This document shows, one piece after another, positions 14,409 through 22,363 of a stretch of DNA of 52,130 nucleotides. How positions within the stretch are numbered: position 1 is the stretch's first letter; the number at the start of each line of letters is the position of its first letter. Under the pieces are notes generated by a model. That model was given only the letters and a program-made list of their open reading frames with translations. It was not told the DNA's origin and did not search any database. The stretch covers positions 1 through 52,130 of the forward strand of contig JAFUPA010000033.1 of assembly GCA_017481575.1 (NCBI GenBank), written 5' to 3'. The DNA is from Clostridia bacterium. Lineage in GTDB: Bacteria > Bacillota > Clostridia > Oscillospirales > Acutalibacteraceae. A program made the translations under genes and the position numbers.

Positions 14409-15959
14409 ATGAAAGATGCACAACTTTACACGATTATTGCTCTTTGCGTCTATGCATTGGCAATGGCACTCATCGGCTGTATCAGTTACGGCAAGTCTAA
14501 AACCCTTGACGGCTTCCTTATCGGCGGACGAAATATCGGTGCTTGGGTAACAGCTTTTGCTTACGGTACTACATATTTCTCGGCAGTTGTATTTGTCGGC
14601 TACGCAGGTCAGCACGGCTGGAACATCGGTGTCGGCAGTATATGGATAGGTGTCGGCAATGCTGTTTTAGGCTGTTTGATTTCATGGCTGTTATTTGCTA
14701 ACCGTACAAGAAAGATGACCAAAAAGCTCGAAGCAAAAACCATGCCCGAATACTTTGAAAAGCGTTATGCTTCAAAGGGTATGAAGATTTTGGCGTCAAT
14801 TATCATCTTCGTTTTCCTTGTTCCGTATTCTGCGGCTGTTTACAAGGGACTCGGTTCACTTTTCAGTGCAGTTTTCCCGGGTGTTGAAACTTGGGTATGG
14901 ATGCTTATTATCGCTTGCCTTACTGCGGTTTACCTTGTTGCAGGCGGATATGTAGCAACAGCTTACACTGACCTTGTTCAGGGTATCATTATGATCGTCG
15001 GCGTTGTATGCCTTGTTTTTGCGGTTCTCAATCACGAGAATGTCGGCGGTGTTGCAGGATTTATGGAAAATCTCCGTGCTTTTGAATCCTTACCGAACGA
15101 CCCGAATCCCACAACAGGCGAACAGCTTACAAATATCTTCGGTGGTTCATCATTCAAGTTCCTTTGCGTTAACATTATGCTTACAAGCTTCGGTACATGG
15201 GGACTTCCGCAGATGATCGGTAAGTTCTATGCAATCAAGGACACAGCAGCTATCAAGCGAGGTACTGTTATTTCAACATTGTTCTGCGTTATCATCGGTT
15301 GCGGTGCATACCTTGTCGGCAGTACATCAAGACTTATCCTCGACGGCCAGCTTCCCGAGGGCGGTGTTGACGCTGTTATTCCTGCAGTTCTTATGGAAGT
15401 TCTCGGCGGCGGCACACTCGGAATCATTCTTTTGGCTGTTATTATGATTCTTCTTCTTTCAGCTTCAATGTCCACACTTGAGGCAGTTGTTCTCACATCA
15501 GCTTCTGCAGTTGCTGTTGACCTTATTCCGTCAATCAGAAAGAAGGAAACAAAGCCCGAAACACAGATGCTTCTCACCAGAATTCTCTGCCTTGTTTTCG
15601 TTGCTTGCTCCTTTATCTTCGCAACACAGAATATTCCGATTATCGTTAGCCTTATGTCATTCTCCTGGGGCGTTGTTTCAGGCTGCTTCATTGGTCCGTA
15701 CATCTGGGGTCTCTTCTCCAAGAAGATTACAAAAGTCGGTGCTTATGCAGGTATGATTGCAGGTCTTCTTACAGTCGGCGGTGCAACTCTTGTAATTACT
15801 CTTACTTCAGACTTCTCGGCAGCTGCTGCAAAATCTCCTGAAATGGGCGTTATCGCAATGGCAGTTTCTATGGTTGTTGTTCCTGTTGTAAGTCTTATCA
15901 CAAAGAACAAGGATACAAAGAGAGTAGACGAAATCTTCACTTGCTATAACGAGAAATAA
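14409..15959 (+). CDS. Sodium:solute symporter (SSS family)
   Basis: 516 residues with about 13 transmembrane helices. The N-terminal pattern (ISYGKSKTLDGFLIGGR, then GTTYFSAVVFVGYAGQHGW) and the central YLVAGGYVATAYTDLVQG match the SSS/SLC5 fold, in which these helices bind Na+ and substrate. GAGGAGGT precedes the ATG. The substrate cannot be read from sequence; the divergent GH27 alpha-galactosidase makes a galactoside or other sugar a reasonable guess. A terminator follows directly. Confidence 0.9.
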   Translation: MKDAQLYTIIALCVYALAMALIGCISYGKSKTLDGFLIGGRNIGAWVTAFAYGTTYFSAVVFVGYAGQHGWNIGVGSIWIGVGNAVLGCLISWLLFANRTRKMTKKLEAKTMPEYFEKRYASKGMKILASIIIFVFLVPYSAAVYKGLGSLFSAVFPGVETWVWMLIIACLTAVYLVAGGYVATAYTDLVQGIIMIVGVVCLVFAVLNHENVGGVAGFMENLRAFESLPNDPNPTTGEQLTNIFGGSSFKFLCVNIMLTSFGTWGLPQMIGKFYAIKDTAAIKRGTVISTLFCVIIGCGAYLVGSTSRLILDGQLPEGGVDAVIPAVLMEVLGGGTLGIILLAVIMILLLSASMSTLEAVVLTSASAVAVDLIPSIRKKETKPETQMLLTRILCLVFVACSFIFATQNIPIIVSLMSFSWGVVSGCFIGPYIWGLFSKKITKVGAYAGMIAGLLTVGGATLVITLTSDFSAAAAKSPEMGVIAMAVSMVVVPVVSLITKNKDTKRVDEIFTCYNEK

Positions 15960-15981
15960 AAACCAAATTCAAGCATAACAA

Positions 15982-16014
15982 AACGACCCGAACAGCGTTC
16001 GGGTCGTTAACTTT
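15982..16014. terminator. Bidirectional terminator
   Basis: AACGACCCGAAC / GTTCGGGTCGTT stem with loop AGC, then ..CTTTT. It separates the symporter gene from the convergent unknown gene, whose stop is at 16020. Confidence 0.9.
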
Positions 16015-16019
16015 TGCGT

Positions 16020-16565
16020 TTAAACCTCTTCAAAGGTTGTTTCGTTTATCAGTTTGTCAAAATACTGTCTGCCCTCGGTGAAAATCCGCTTGCCGAGGTC
16101 TGCGATTTCGGGCCAGCTTATGTTGCAAAGCATCGAAAACTGCTTGCCGATGTTTTCGGCGGCATCTCCGTCCTTTTTAAGAGCAAGGAGGTAGAATGTG
16201 AATGCACCGCCGTCGGAGATGTTGTCGTAATATCCACGTTCATTTGCCTTGAGATAATCGTACATTGCAGAGCTTACGGTGTCTGCAAGGAACTCGACTG
16301 CAATATTCTTCTGAACAGAATACTCAGCAGTAAAGGTAAGGAGAACTCTTGTCTGGTAAAGAAGCGCCGCAGTCATATTAAAGCCGCTCAGGTCAATGAT
16401 GTTGTCCTCGGGCTTAATCTTTGCCATTTTTTCACCAAGAGCGACCGCTTTTTCTTTATTACCGTTTGCAATATGAAGCTGAATTTCCTCGGTAATGCAC
16501 TTGAATTCGGTTGTCTCGCTCATTGGTTTTTTGACATAGATTTTAATATCTCTGTCGTCAGCCAT
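16020..16565 (-). CDS. Conserved-looking protein of unknown function
   Basis: 181 residues starting MADDRDIKIYVKKPMSETTE. Predicted mostly helical and acidic, with TPR-like spacing in the middle (EEIQLHIANGNKEKAVALGEK), and no membrane segment or signal. I do not recognise the family. GGGAGAAG lies upstream of the ATG, and the gene follows the PHP phosphoesterase gene by 22 bases, so the two are probably one operon and may act together. Confidence 0.65.
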   Translation of the reverse strand: MADDRDIKIYVKKPMSETTEFKCITEEIQLHIANGNKEKAVALGEKMAKIKPEDNIIDLSGFNMTAALLYQTRVLLTFTAEYSVQKNIAVEFLADTVSSAMYDYLKANERGYYDNISDGGAFTFYLLALKKDGDAAENIGKQFSMLCNISWPEIADLGKRIFTEGRQYFDKLINETTFEEV

Positions 16566-16587
16566 TTTAAATCTTCTCCCAATGCAA

Positions 16588-17457
16588 TTATTTTTCTTCG
16601 GCAGCGTTTTTCTTTTGCTGTCTGCGGATTTTAGCCTTATAGTTGTTGAATTCGCTGTAATTTGATTCGGGTGTAGTGTACGAGCCGAGAGTTACGCAAT
16701 AATTATTGTTTCTGCCCTTGAAGTCGCTTCCGCCAACAGCAAGCAAGCCGTTTTTCTTTGCAAACTTTGCAAGGCGCTCGGCTGTTTCTTCGTCGTGCTG
16801 GGGGCACCAGACTTCAATTCCGTCAAGTCCTGCAGCAACAAGCTTTTCAATCACGTTTGTGCCGTCAAATGTGCCTGCATATGCAAGAATTGCAATGCCG
16901 CCTGCGTCGTGAATTGCCTCGATAACCTCTTCAGGCTCGGAGAGCTTCGGGCGCACAAGAATGCTTTGCTCGCCACCCTCGGTGAAAAGAGAATTATAAA
17001 GCTCACCGTAAAGCTCGGTTGTCATTCCGCTTTCCATAAGAGCGGACATTATATGTACAGGGTAAACGTTTGTTGAACCCTGGGCACATTTAAGAACAAG
17101 GTCAGCAGAAATCGGGAATTTCTGTGCCGCTTTTATCATCATATACTGTGCCGCACGCTTTCTTGCAATAAGGTTACGGTGGCACAAGCCCTCAAGACGG
17201 TCGGGAGAATCGCTTAAGTAGCCGATAATATAAACTTCCGACTTGTTTTCGCTGTCGTAAGAAGAGAGCTCAACACCCGGAATAACCTTAATTCCGTGTC
17301 TTTCACCGATAAGCTTTGCTCTTACAGTACCTGCAAGGCAGTCTCGGTCGGTGATAGCAAGGGTGTCAACACCTCGTTTTTGTGCCAGAATTATGATGTC
17401 GTCGATACCCATTGAGCCATCGGACAGCTTTGTGTGACAATGTAAATCTGCCGTCAT
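16588..17457 (-). CDS. PHP-domain phosphoesterase
   Basis: 289 residues. PHP motif 1 is DLHCHTKLSDGS (metal-binding histidines), motif 2 ITDRD (more usually TDHD, so one ligand is replaced by Arg), motif 3 the Glu in PGVELSSYD, and later YAG and GGSDFKG, the last giving the Asp of the final motif. The length and layout match the stand-alone TrpH/RNase AM-like PHP proteins, which hydrolyse 3',5'-bisphosphonucleotides or short RNA; the exact substrate is uncertain. ATG 17457 was chosen because GGGAGG lies upstream and the conserved DLHCH begins at once; the frame is open to 17484. Confidence 0.88.
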   Translation of the reverse strand: MTADLHCHTKLSDGSMGIDDIIILAQKRGVDTLAITDRDCLAGTVRAKLIGERHGIKVIPGVELSSYDSENKSEVYIIGYLSDSPDRLEGLCHRNLIARKRAAQYMMIKAAQKFPISADLVLKCAQGSTNVYPVHIMSALMESGMTTELYGELYNSLFTEGGEQSILVRPKLSEPEEVIEAIHDAGGIAILAYAGTFDGTNVIEKLVAAGLDGIEVWCPQHDEETAERLAKFAKKNGLLAVGGSDFKGRNNNYCVTLGSYTTPESNYSEFNNYKAKIRRQQKKNAAEEK

Positions 17458-17519
17458 TTTTTCAATATCCTCCCAATTACACATAAAAAGCCGATATATA
17501 GCGATATTAGCCTAATGCT

Positions 17520-17548
17520 ATTATAACGCAAAACCACTTAAAATGCAA
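17520..17548 (-). promoter_or_regulatory. Promoter of the PHP gene operon
   Basis: On the minus strand TTGCAT (17548-17543), 17-base spacer, TATAAT (17525-17520). Confidence 0.78.
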
Positions 17549-17604
17549 GCGATTATTTGGTGATATTGGCTGAAAAAATGACGAAATGCAATATTTTTGT
17601 TAAA

Positions 17605-18528
17605 TCAAAAGGTGCTCTCTATGACCTTTGAACATTCAACGGGAGAATACACCCAATGGTCAATATGGTCGGATTCCGTGTAATATTTAATCGGCGGATT
17701 TGGGTATTCGGCTTCGAATGCGTCAACGATAATGAGCTTTATTTTCATTCGCTCGGGCAGCATACTTTTTATATATACCCCTGCGTGACAGCCTGCTGTT
17801 ATGCCCTCGGAATACTCCGCAAGTCCTGCAAGGTTTGGTGTAAGCTCAACAAAGATGCCGTAGCTTTCAATCGAACGCACAATTCCGGGCACAGTCTCTC
17901 CGGGGGAGAATTCACCTGCGTTCTGCTCCCAAGTGCCGAGCAGTTCCTTGTGAGAGAAGGTTATTCTGCCGAGGTCATCAACACTGCGTACAACAACCTT
18001 TATCATCTGACCGATGTGGAAACGCACGGACGGGTGAGGGATACGGGAAACGGAAATGCTGTCAATCGGCAAAAGACCGTTTATGCCTGCACCGATGTCG
18101 AGAAACACGCCGAAGCTTTCCATATGAGCAACCTTTGCCTCTACAACGTCGCCGGGACGAAGCTTTGAAACGTAGTTATCGATACAGTCCTGTTGAACGG
18201 AACGTCGGCTTAAAATAGCATACTCCCTGTCGTTTGAGTCCCGACGGAAGCCGAGAATGTGAAACATAACGGGTTTGTTCACTCGGGAAATGAGTGCAAT
18301 ATCCCTGACCGAGCCGTCGCTGATACCCACAGCGCCTTCGTCGTGCGGAATGATTCCGTACATACAGCCGAGATCCACACGCAGGTCGTGATTTTTGTCG
18401 CACAAAAGGGCACGTGCTTCAACGGTTTCGCCCGTGAGAAAAGCCTCGTGCAGAGCGTTGGATGAGGAAAGGATTGCCTGATTTGAGGGTGCCAGAATAA
18501 GCTGACCCTCGGGTTTGTAAGTTTGCAT
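17605..18528 (-). CDS. S1 RNA-binding domain protein
   Basis: 307 residues. At least two S1/OB modules are clear: one at about 125-200 (RPGDVVEAKVAHMESFGVFL...GLLPIDSIS...RFHIGQMIKVVV...RITFSHKELLG) and one at about 205-275 (FSPGETVPGIVRSIESYGIF...GLAEYSEG). A degenerate module lies N-terminal (GETVEARALLC...). The protein resembles ribosomal protein S1-like accessory RNA-binding proteins of Clostridia but is shorter than S1 itself. I chose the ATG at 18528, preceded by AAAGGTGG; a GTG at 18543 falls inside that site. A specific target is not known. Confidence 0.85.
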   Translation of the reverse strand: MQTYKPEGQLILAPSNQAILSSSNALHEAFLTGETVEARALLCDKNHDLRVDLGCMYGIIPHDEGAVGISDGSVRDIALISRVNKPVMFHILGFRRDSNDREYAILSRRSVQQDCIDNYVSKLRPGDVVEAKVAHMESFGVFLDIGAGINGLLPIDSISVSRIPHPSVRFHIGQMIKVVVRSVDDLGRITFSHKELLGTWEQNAGEFSPGETVPGIVRSIESYGIFVELTPNLAGLAEYSEGITAGCHAGVYIKSMLPERMKIKLIIVDAFEAEYPNPPIKYYTESDHIDHWVYSPVECSKVIESTF

Positions 18529-18701
18529 AATATGTTTTACCACCTTTGTTTTCAGCGGTGTTACACCGCCTGCAGTTTATTTTTCTACTTAAAATATATG
18601 AATGTTTTGCCCGTTAATGACAAAAAATGTATACATTCAGTCGGAGTTGTGTTATAATATATAATTAACAACAATATTTTTTAAAAATCGGAGGGATAAT
18701 G

Positions 18702-18899
18702 ATGGATGTTCGTGTAGGTGACAAGCTCGTGATGAAAAAGAATCACCCGTGCGGCTGTAACACCTTTAATGTTCTGCGTTCGGGAATGGATTTTAAAATC
18801 AAATGCGAAAAGTGCGGACATGAGGTTATGGTGCCCAGAGTAAAGGCAGAAAAGAATATCCGCAAAATCCTCCGTGGGGACGAGGAGATTAAAAAGTAA
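18702..18899 (+). CDS. DUF951 family small zinc-binding-type protein
   Basis: 65 residues beginning MDVRVGDKLVMKK. The HPCGCN segment and CEKCGH provide four cysteines in two pairs, the DUF951 pattern; RSGMDFKIKCEKCGHEVMVPR is typical of the family. Function is unknown, though the family is widespread in Firmicutes and often lies near DNA-replication or translation genes. GGAGGG precedes two adjacent ATGs; the second (18702) has the better spacing. It begins a run of co-directional genes reaching prfA. Confidence 0.9.
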   Translation: MDVRVGDKLVMKKNHPCGCNTFNVLRSGMDFKIKCEKCGHEVMVPRVKAEKNIRKILRGDEEIKK

Positions 18900-18912
18900 A
18901 GGGAGAATTAAA

Positions 18913-19530
18913 ATGAAGAAACTGACAAAAACCAAAAAAATAGTGATTGCAATACTTGCTGTTATTATTTTGTTGGCGGGTGTACTTTTTTGGAATATTG
19001 ATAAGATTCTTTTTCCTTATGACAACATTTCGATTGAACCCTATGCCGAAATGCTTTTGGAAAGAGAGGCTGTAGAGATATACGTATCCGAGACAAACCA
19101 TATTAAAGAATATGGTGTAGTCCAATATGCTTCAAAATGGGAAAACTTTATTGCAGAAAGCGATGAAAATAAGGAAAGCTCGGTTATGGTTGCGTGGACA
19201 ACAATGTTGTCCGATGAAAACGTGACCGTGGATTTAAAAACAGTAAGCTTTGACGGAGAAAAATACACATTGGTTTGTGACGGTCACTATGAGCAAATTG
19301 ATTATGAGCTTTTTGAAGTAGATTGTACTGAAATAAAAGAGAAGAACTTTAAATACTTAAAAGAATTTGAGGGGAAAACTACTCTAAAAAATGAAGATGA
19401 GTACGAATATTATTATTGTGTTCTTACCAATGATGAAAATTTAAGTGCTGAACAGTATCTTGAAGAAATGAAGAATACTCAAAGTGATATATATAAATCT
19501 ACACATTTGATTTATGCTCAGACAAATTAA
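18913..19530 (+). CDS. Membrane-anchored protein of unknown function
   Basis: 205 residues. A basic N-terminus (KKLTKTKK) and one transmembrane helix (about 9-29) lead to an acidic extracytoplasmic domain rich in Glu and Tyr. No lipobox and no recognised family. AGGGAG precedes ATG 18913. It follows DUF951 by 13 bases and precedes prfA by 79 bases. Lower GC and a looser codon choice than its neighbours suggest a rapidly evolving or acquired gene. Confidence 0.6.
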   Translation: MKKLTKTKKIVIAILAVIILLAGVLFWNIDKILFPYDNISIEPYAEMLLEREAVEIYVSETNHIKEYGVVQYASKWENFIAESDENKESSVMVAWTTMLSDENVTVDLKTVSFDGEKYTLVCDGHYEQIDYELFEVDCTEIKEKNFKYLKEFEGKTTLKNEDEYEYYYCVLTNDENLSAEQYLEEMKNTQSDIYKSTHLIYAQTN

Positions 19531-19549
19531 CAGACAAAGAACTTGTAAG

Positions 19550-19586
19550 AGGAGATTAAAAAATGTAAAAATAATCCGTTTTACAT
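19550..19586 (+). promoter_or_regulatory. Start-stop mini-ORF in a hairpin before prfA
   Basis: AGGAG (19550-19554) is followed 8 bases later by ATG-TAA (19563-19568), an initiation codon directly followed by a stop. The same bases form the 5' arm of a perfect 8-bp hairpin, ATGTAAAA / TTTTACAT (19563-19570 with 19579-19586). It lies 24-47 bases before the prfA start. The layout is seen directly; a regulatory role is inferred. Confidence 0.45.
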
Positions 19587-19609
19587 ATTAAAAATAATCG
19601 GAGGATTTT

Positions 19610-20677
19610 ATGCTTGATAAATTGAAATCGGTTGAAGAAAAGTTTGAGGACATAAACGCACAGCTTTGCGACCCCGACGTGGTGTCGGACATTGACAAAT
19701 ACCGAAAGCTGATGCAGGATGTAAAGCATCTTACACCGATAGTTGAAAAATACCGTGAATACAAAAAGGTTGTCGCTGACCTTGACGAAGCAAAAATGCT
19801 GCTCGACGAGGGCGGACTGGACAAGGATTTCCGTGAAATGGTGCTTGACCAGCTCGAGGAGTCCAAGCAGCAGGTCGAGGTTATCGGCGAGGAGCTCAAA
19901 ATTCTGCTTCTTCCCCGTGACCCGAACGACGACCGAAATGTTATTATCGAAATCCGTGGAGGCGCAGGCGGTGAGGAATCTGCTCTGTTTGCTAACTCGC
20001 TTTTCAGAATGTACTCGATGTACGCCGAGGCTCGTGGCTGGAAGCCCGAGATTTTAAGTGCCAACCCGACAGAGCTTGGCGGTTTTAAGGAAGTCAGCTT
20101 TATGATAAGCGGTGACGGTGCATACTCACGCTTCAAGTTTGAAAGCGGTGTTCACCGTGTTCAGCGTGTGCCCGAAACGGAGTCGCAGGGACGAATTCAC
20201 ACTTCCACCGTTACGGTTGCCGTTCTGCCCGAGGCGCAGGATGTTGATGTTGAAATCAACCCTGCCGACCTGCAGATAGACACCTTCCGTTCAAGCGGTG
20301 CAGGCGGTCAGCATATCAACAAAACCGAGTCTGCTATCCGTATCACTCACTTGCCGACAGGTACTATTGTCGAGTGTCAGGACGAACGAAGCCAGCACAA
20401 GAATAAGGACAAGGCAATGAAAATTCTTCGTTCCCGAATTCTTGAAGCCGAGCGTGAAAAGCAGAACAAGGAAATTGCAGGCGAACGCAAATCGCAGGTC
20501 GGAACAGGTGACCGAAGCGAGCGTATCAGAACCTACAACTATCCGCAGGGTCGTGTGAGCGACCACAGAATCGGACTTACTTTATATAAATTGGAGGCTA
20601 TTCTCAACGGCGACCTTGACGAGGTAATCGACGCACTTATAACTGCCGATACCGCCGAGAAGTTGAAATCGGAATAA
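19610..20677 (+). CDS. prfA: Peptide chain release factor 1
   Basis: 355 residues. RF1 recognises UAA and UAG in the ribosomal A site and triggers peptide release. The class-defining stop-codon tripeptide P-x-T is PET at 188-190 ([14 protein letters not shown]), which distinguishes RF1 from RF2. The catalytic GGQ is at 232-234 ([14 protein letters not shown]), where Gln is normally N5-methylated by PrmC. CGGAGG precedes the ATG. prmC, commonly next to prfA, is not here; the next gene, 16 bases on, is the TsaC-CoaE fusion. Confidence 0.98.
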   Translation: MLDKLKSVEEKFEDINAQLCDPDVVSDIDKYRKLMQDVKHLTPIVEKYREYKKVVADLDEAKMLLDEGGLDKDFREMVLDQLEESKQQVEVIGEELKILLLPRDPNDDRNVIIEIRGGAGGEESALFANSLFRMYSMYAEARGWKPEILSANPTELGGFKEVSFMISGDGAYSRFKFESGVHRVQRVPETESQGRIHTSTVTVAVLPEAQDVDVEINPADLQIDTFRSSGAGGQHINKTESAIRITHLPTGTIVECQDERSQHKNKDKAMKILRSRILEAEREKQNKEIAGERKSQVGTGDRSERIRTYNYPQGRVSDHRIGLTLYKLEAILNGDLDEVIDALITADTAEKLKSE

Positions 20678-20693
20678 GCCCCGAGGTGATGTT

Positions 20694-22283
20694 TTGAAAA
20701 CAAAGTTTTATGAAAAGTGCGACGAAGCAGAATTGCTCGAAGCCGCACAGATATTAAAGAAAGGCGGACTTGTTGCAATTCCGACCGAAACAGTTTACGG
20801 TCTTGCGGCAAATGCCTACAACGGCGAGGCGGTATCAAAGGTCTACGAGGCAAAGGGCAGACCGACGGATAACCCGATGATTGTCCACATCTCGTCGCTT
20901 GAAGAAATTTATCCGCTTGTGACGGATTTTCCTGACAAGGCAAAACAGCTTGCCTCGGAATTCTGGCCGGGACCGCTGACGATGATTTTACCGAAATCCG
21001 ACCTTGTTCCCCGTCAGGTTGCACCCCGACTTGAAACAGTTGCCGTGCGTATGCCGTCGCACCCGATTGCACGAAAGATAATCGAGCTTGCAGGTGTACC
21101 GCTTGCCGCACCGTCGGCAAATTCCTCGGGCTCACCAAGCCCGACCACCGCACAGCACGTGCTCCACGACCTTGATGGCAAAATTGATGCCGTTGTTGAC
21201 GGCGGAGAGTGTGATGTCGGAATTGAATCAACAGTAATAACTCTTGCGACCGACCCACCGAGACTTCTTCGTCCGGGCGGAATTACCGTTGATGAGCTTG
21301 CAAGTGTGCTCGGTCACATTGATGTTGACCCTGCCGTTCTTTCAGAGCTTAAAGACGGTGTTGCTCCCGCTTCACCCGGAATGAAATACAAGCATTATTC
21401 GCCGAAAGCCGAAGTATATATTGTTGAGGGAAGTCTTGAAAGCTTCAAGTTCCTTATCGACAGCGAAAGCGAAGTGGGCGATATGGCACTCTGCTTCAAC
21501 GGTGAAGAGACGGACATCCCCGTGCCGTGTCTGCCGTTCGGTGATGAGGGTGACCTCAACAGTCAGGCACATCTGCTTTTTGCAGAGCTTCGCAGATTTG
21601 ACGAGCTTGGAGCAAAGCGAGTGTTTGTCCGTGCGCCGTCAAGCGAGGGTGTCGGCTTGGGAGTTTATAACCGGCTTCTGCGTGCCGCCGCTTTCAAGGT
21701 GATAACACCGCCTGTCATTTACGGACTTACGGGGCAGACGGGCGCAGGCAAAAGCACAGTTGCAAAAATGCTTGAGGAGAAAGGCTACCTCGTTGTGGAC
21801 GGTGACGTTGCCGCACGTGAGGTTGTCCGAAAAGGCTCACCCGTGCTTGCCGAGCTTGCAGAGGCTTTTGACTCGGATATCCTTGACGAAAACGGCGAGC
21901 TTATCCGTTCTGCACTTGCAAAAAAGGCGTTTGCCACCGAAGAAAACCGACAGAAACTCAACAGCATCACTCACCCTGCTGTTACCAAGTGGTCGATTGA
22001 TTTTATAAAGAAAAATCTCACAAAAGAACACAAGGGTGTTGTGATTGATGCGGCGGCGATTTTTGACAGCGACATTCAGCGTTACTGCACAAAAATGATT
22101 GTCGTTACCGCACCCGAGGAGGAAAGGCTCAAGCGCATTCTCGAGCGTGACGGACTTACTCACGAGGCGGCAATGCTCCGCATAAAAGCACAGAAAAATG
22201 AGCAATACTATATTGAAAGAGCAGACATAATTGTAAGAAATTATGCACCGCACAATCTTGCGCAGGAGCTGAAATTATTATAA
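20694..22283 (+). CDS. TsaC/Sua5 - dephospho-CoA kinase fusion
   Basis: 529 residues in one frame. Residues 1-200 are a YrdC domain (GGLVAIPTETVYGLAANA, KGRPTDNP, SANSSGSPSPT), the L-threonylcarbamoyl-AMP synthase that makes the precursor of tRNA t6A37. Residues 225-335 match the Sua5 C-terminal domain (SPGMKYKHYSPKAEVY). Residues 342-529 are a complete dephospho-CoA kinase (CoaE) with P-loop GQTGAGKST (347-355), the VVDGD aspartates, and ITHPAV/VVIDAA; CoaE phosphorylates dephospho-CoA in the last step of CoA synthesis. Start is TTG with GAGGTGAT at good spacing; a nearby ATG in another frame meets a stop at once. Coupled to prfA. No frameshift or stop separates the domains, so the fusion is genuine in this sequence. 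Confidence 0.92.
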   Translation: MKTKFYEKCDEAELLEAAQILKKGGLVAIPTETVYGLAANAYNGEAVSKVYEAKGRPTDNPMIVHISSLEEIYPLVTDFPDKAKQLASEFWPGPLTMILPKSDLVPRQVAPRLETVAVRMPSHPIARKIIELAGVPLAAPSANSSGSPSPTTAQHVLHDLDGKIDAVVDGGECDVGIESTVITLATDPPRLLRPGGITVDELASVLGHIDVDPAVLSELKDGVAPASPGMKYKHYSPKAEVYIVEGSLESFKFLIDSESEVGDMALCFNGEETDIPVPCLPFGDEGDLNSQAHLLFAELRRFDELGAKRVFVRAPSSEGVGLGVYNRLLRAAAFKVITPPVIYGLTGQTGAGKSTVAKMLEEKGYLVVDGDVAAREVVRKGSPVLAELAEAFDSDILDENGELIRSALAKKAFATEENRQKLNSITHPAVTKWSIDFIKKNLTKEHKGVVIDAAAIFDSDIQRYCTKMIVVTAPEEERLKRILERDGLTHEAAMLRIKAQKNEQYYIERADIIVRNYAPHNLAQELKLL

Positions 22284-22363
22284 TCTCGTTTTAATGCGTA
22301 AGTTGTCAAAAGTGCAGACAACAAAATATATATTTTAGTCAATAAATGTAAGGAGGACTCGAA

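Noticed and set aside
16014-16634. 206-codon open frame on the plus strand opposite the unknown gene at 16020-16565
   Set aside because: It is a complement shadow: no ribosome-binding site, cysteine- and phenylalanine-rich translation, and the minus-strand frame has a proper start and sits in an operon.
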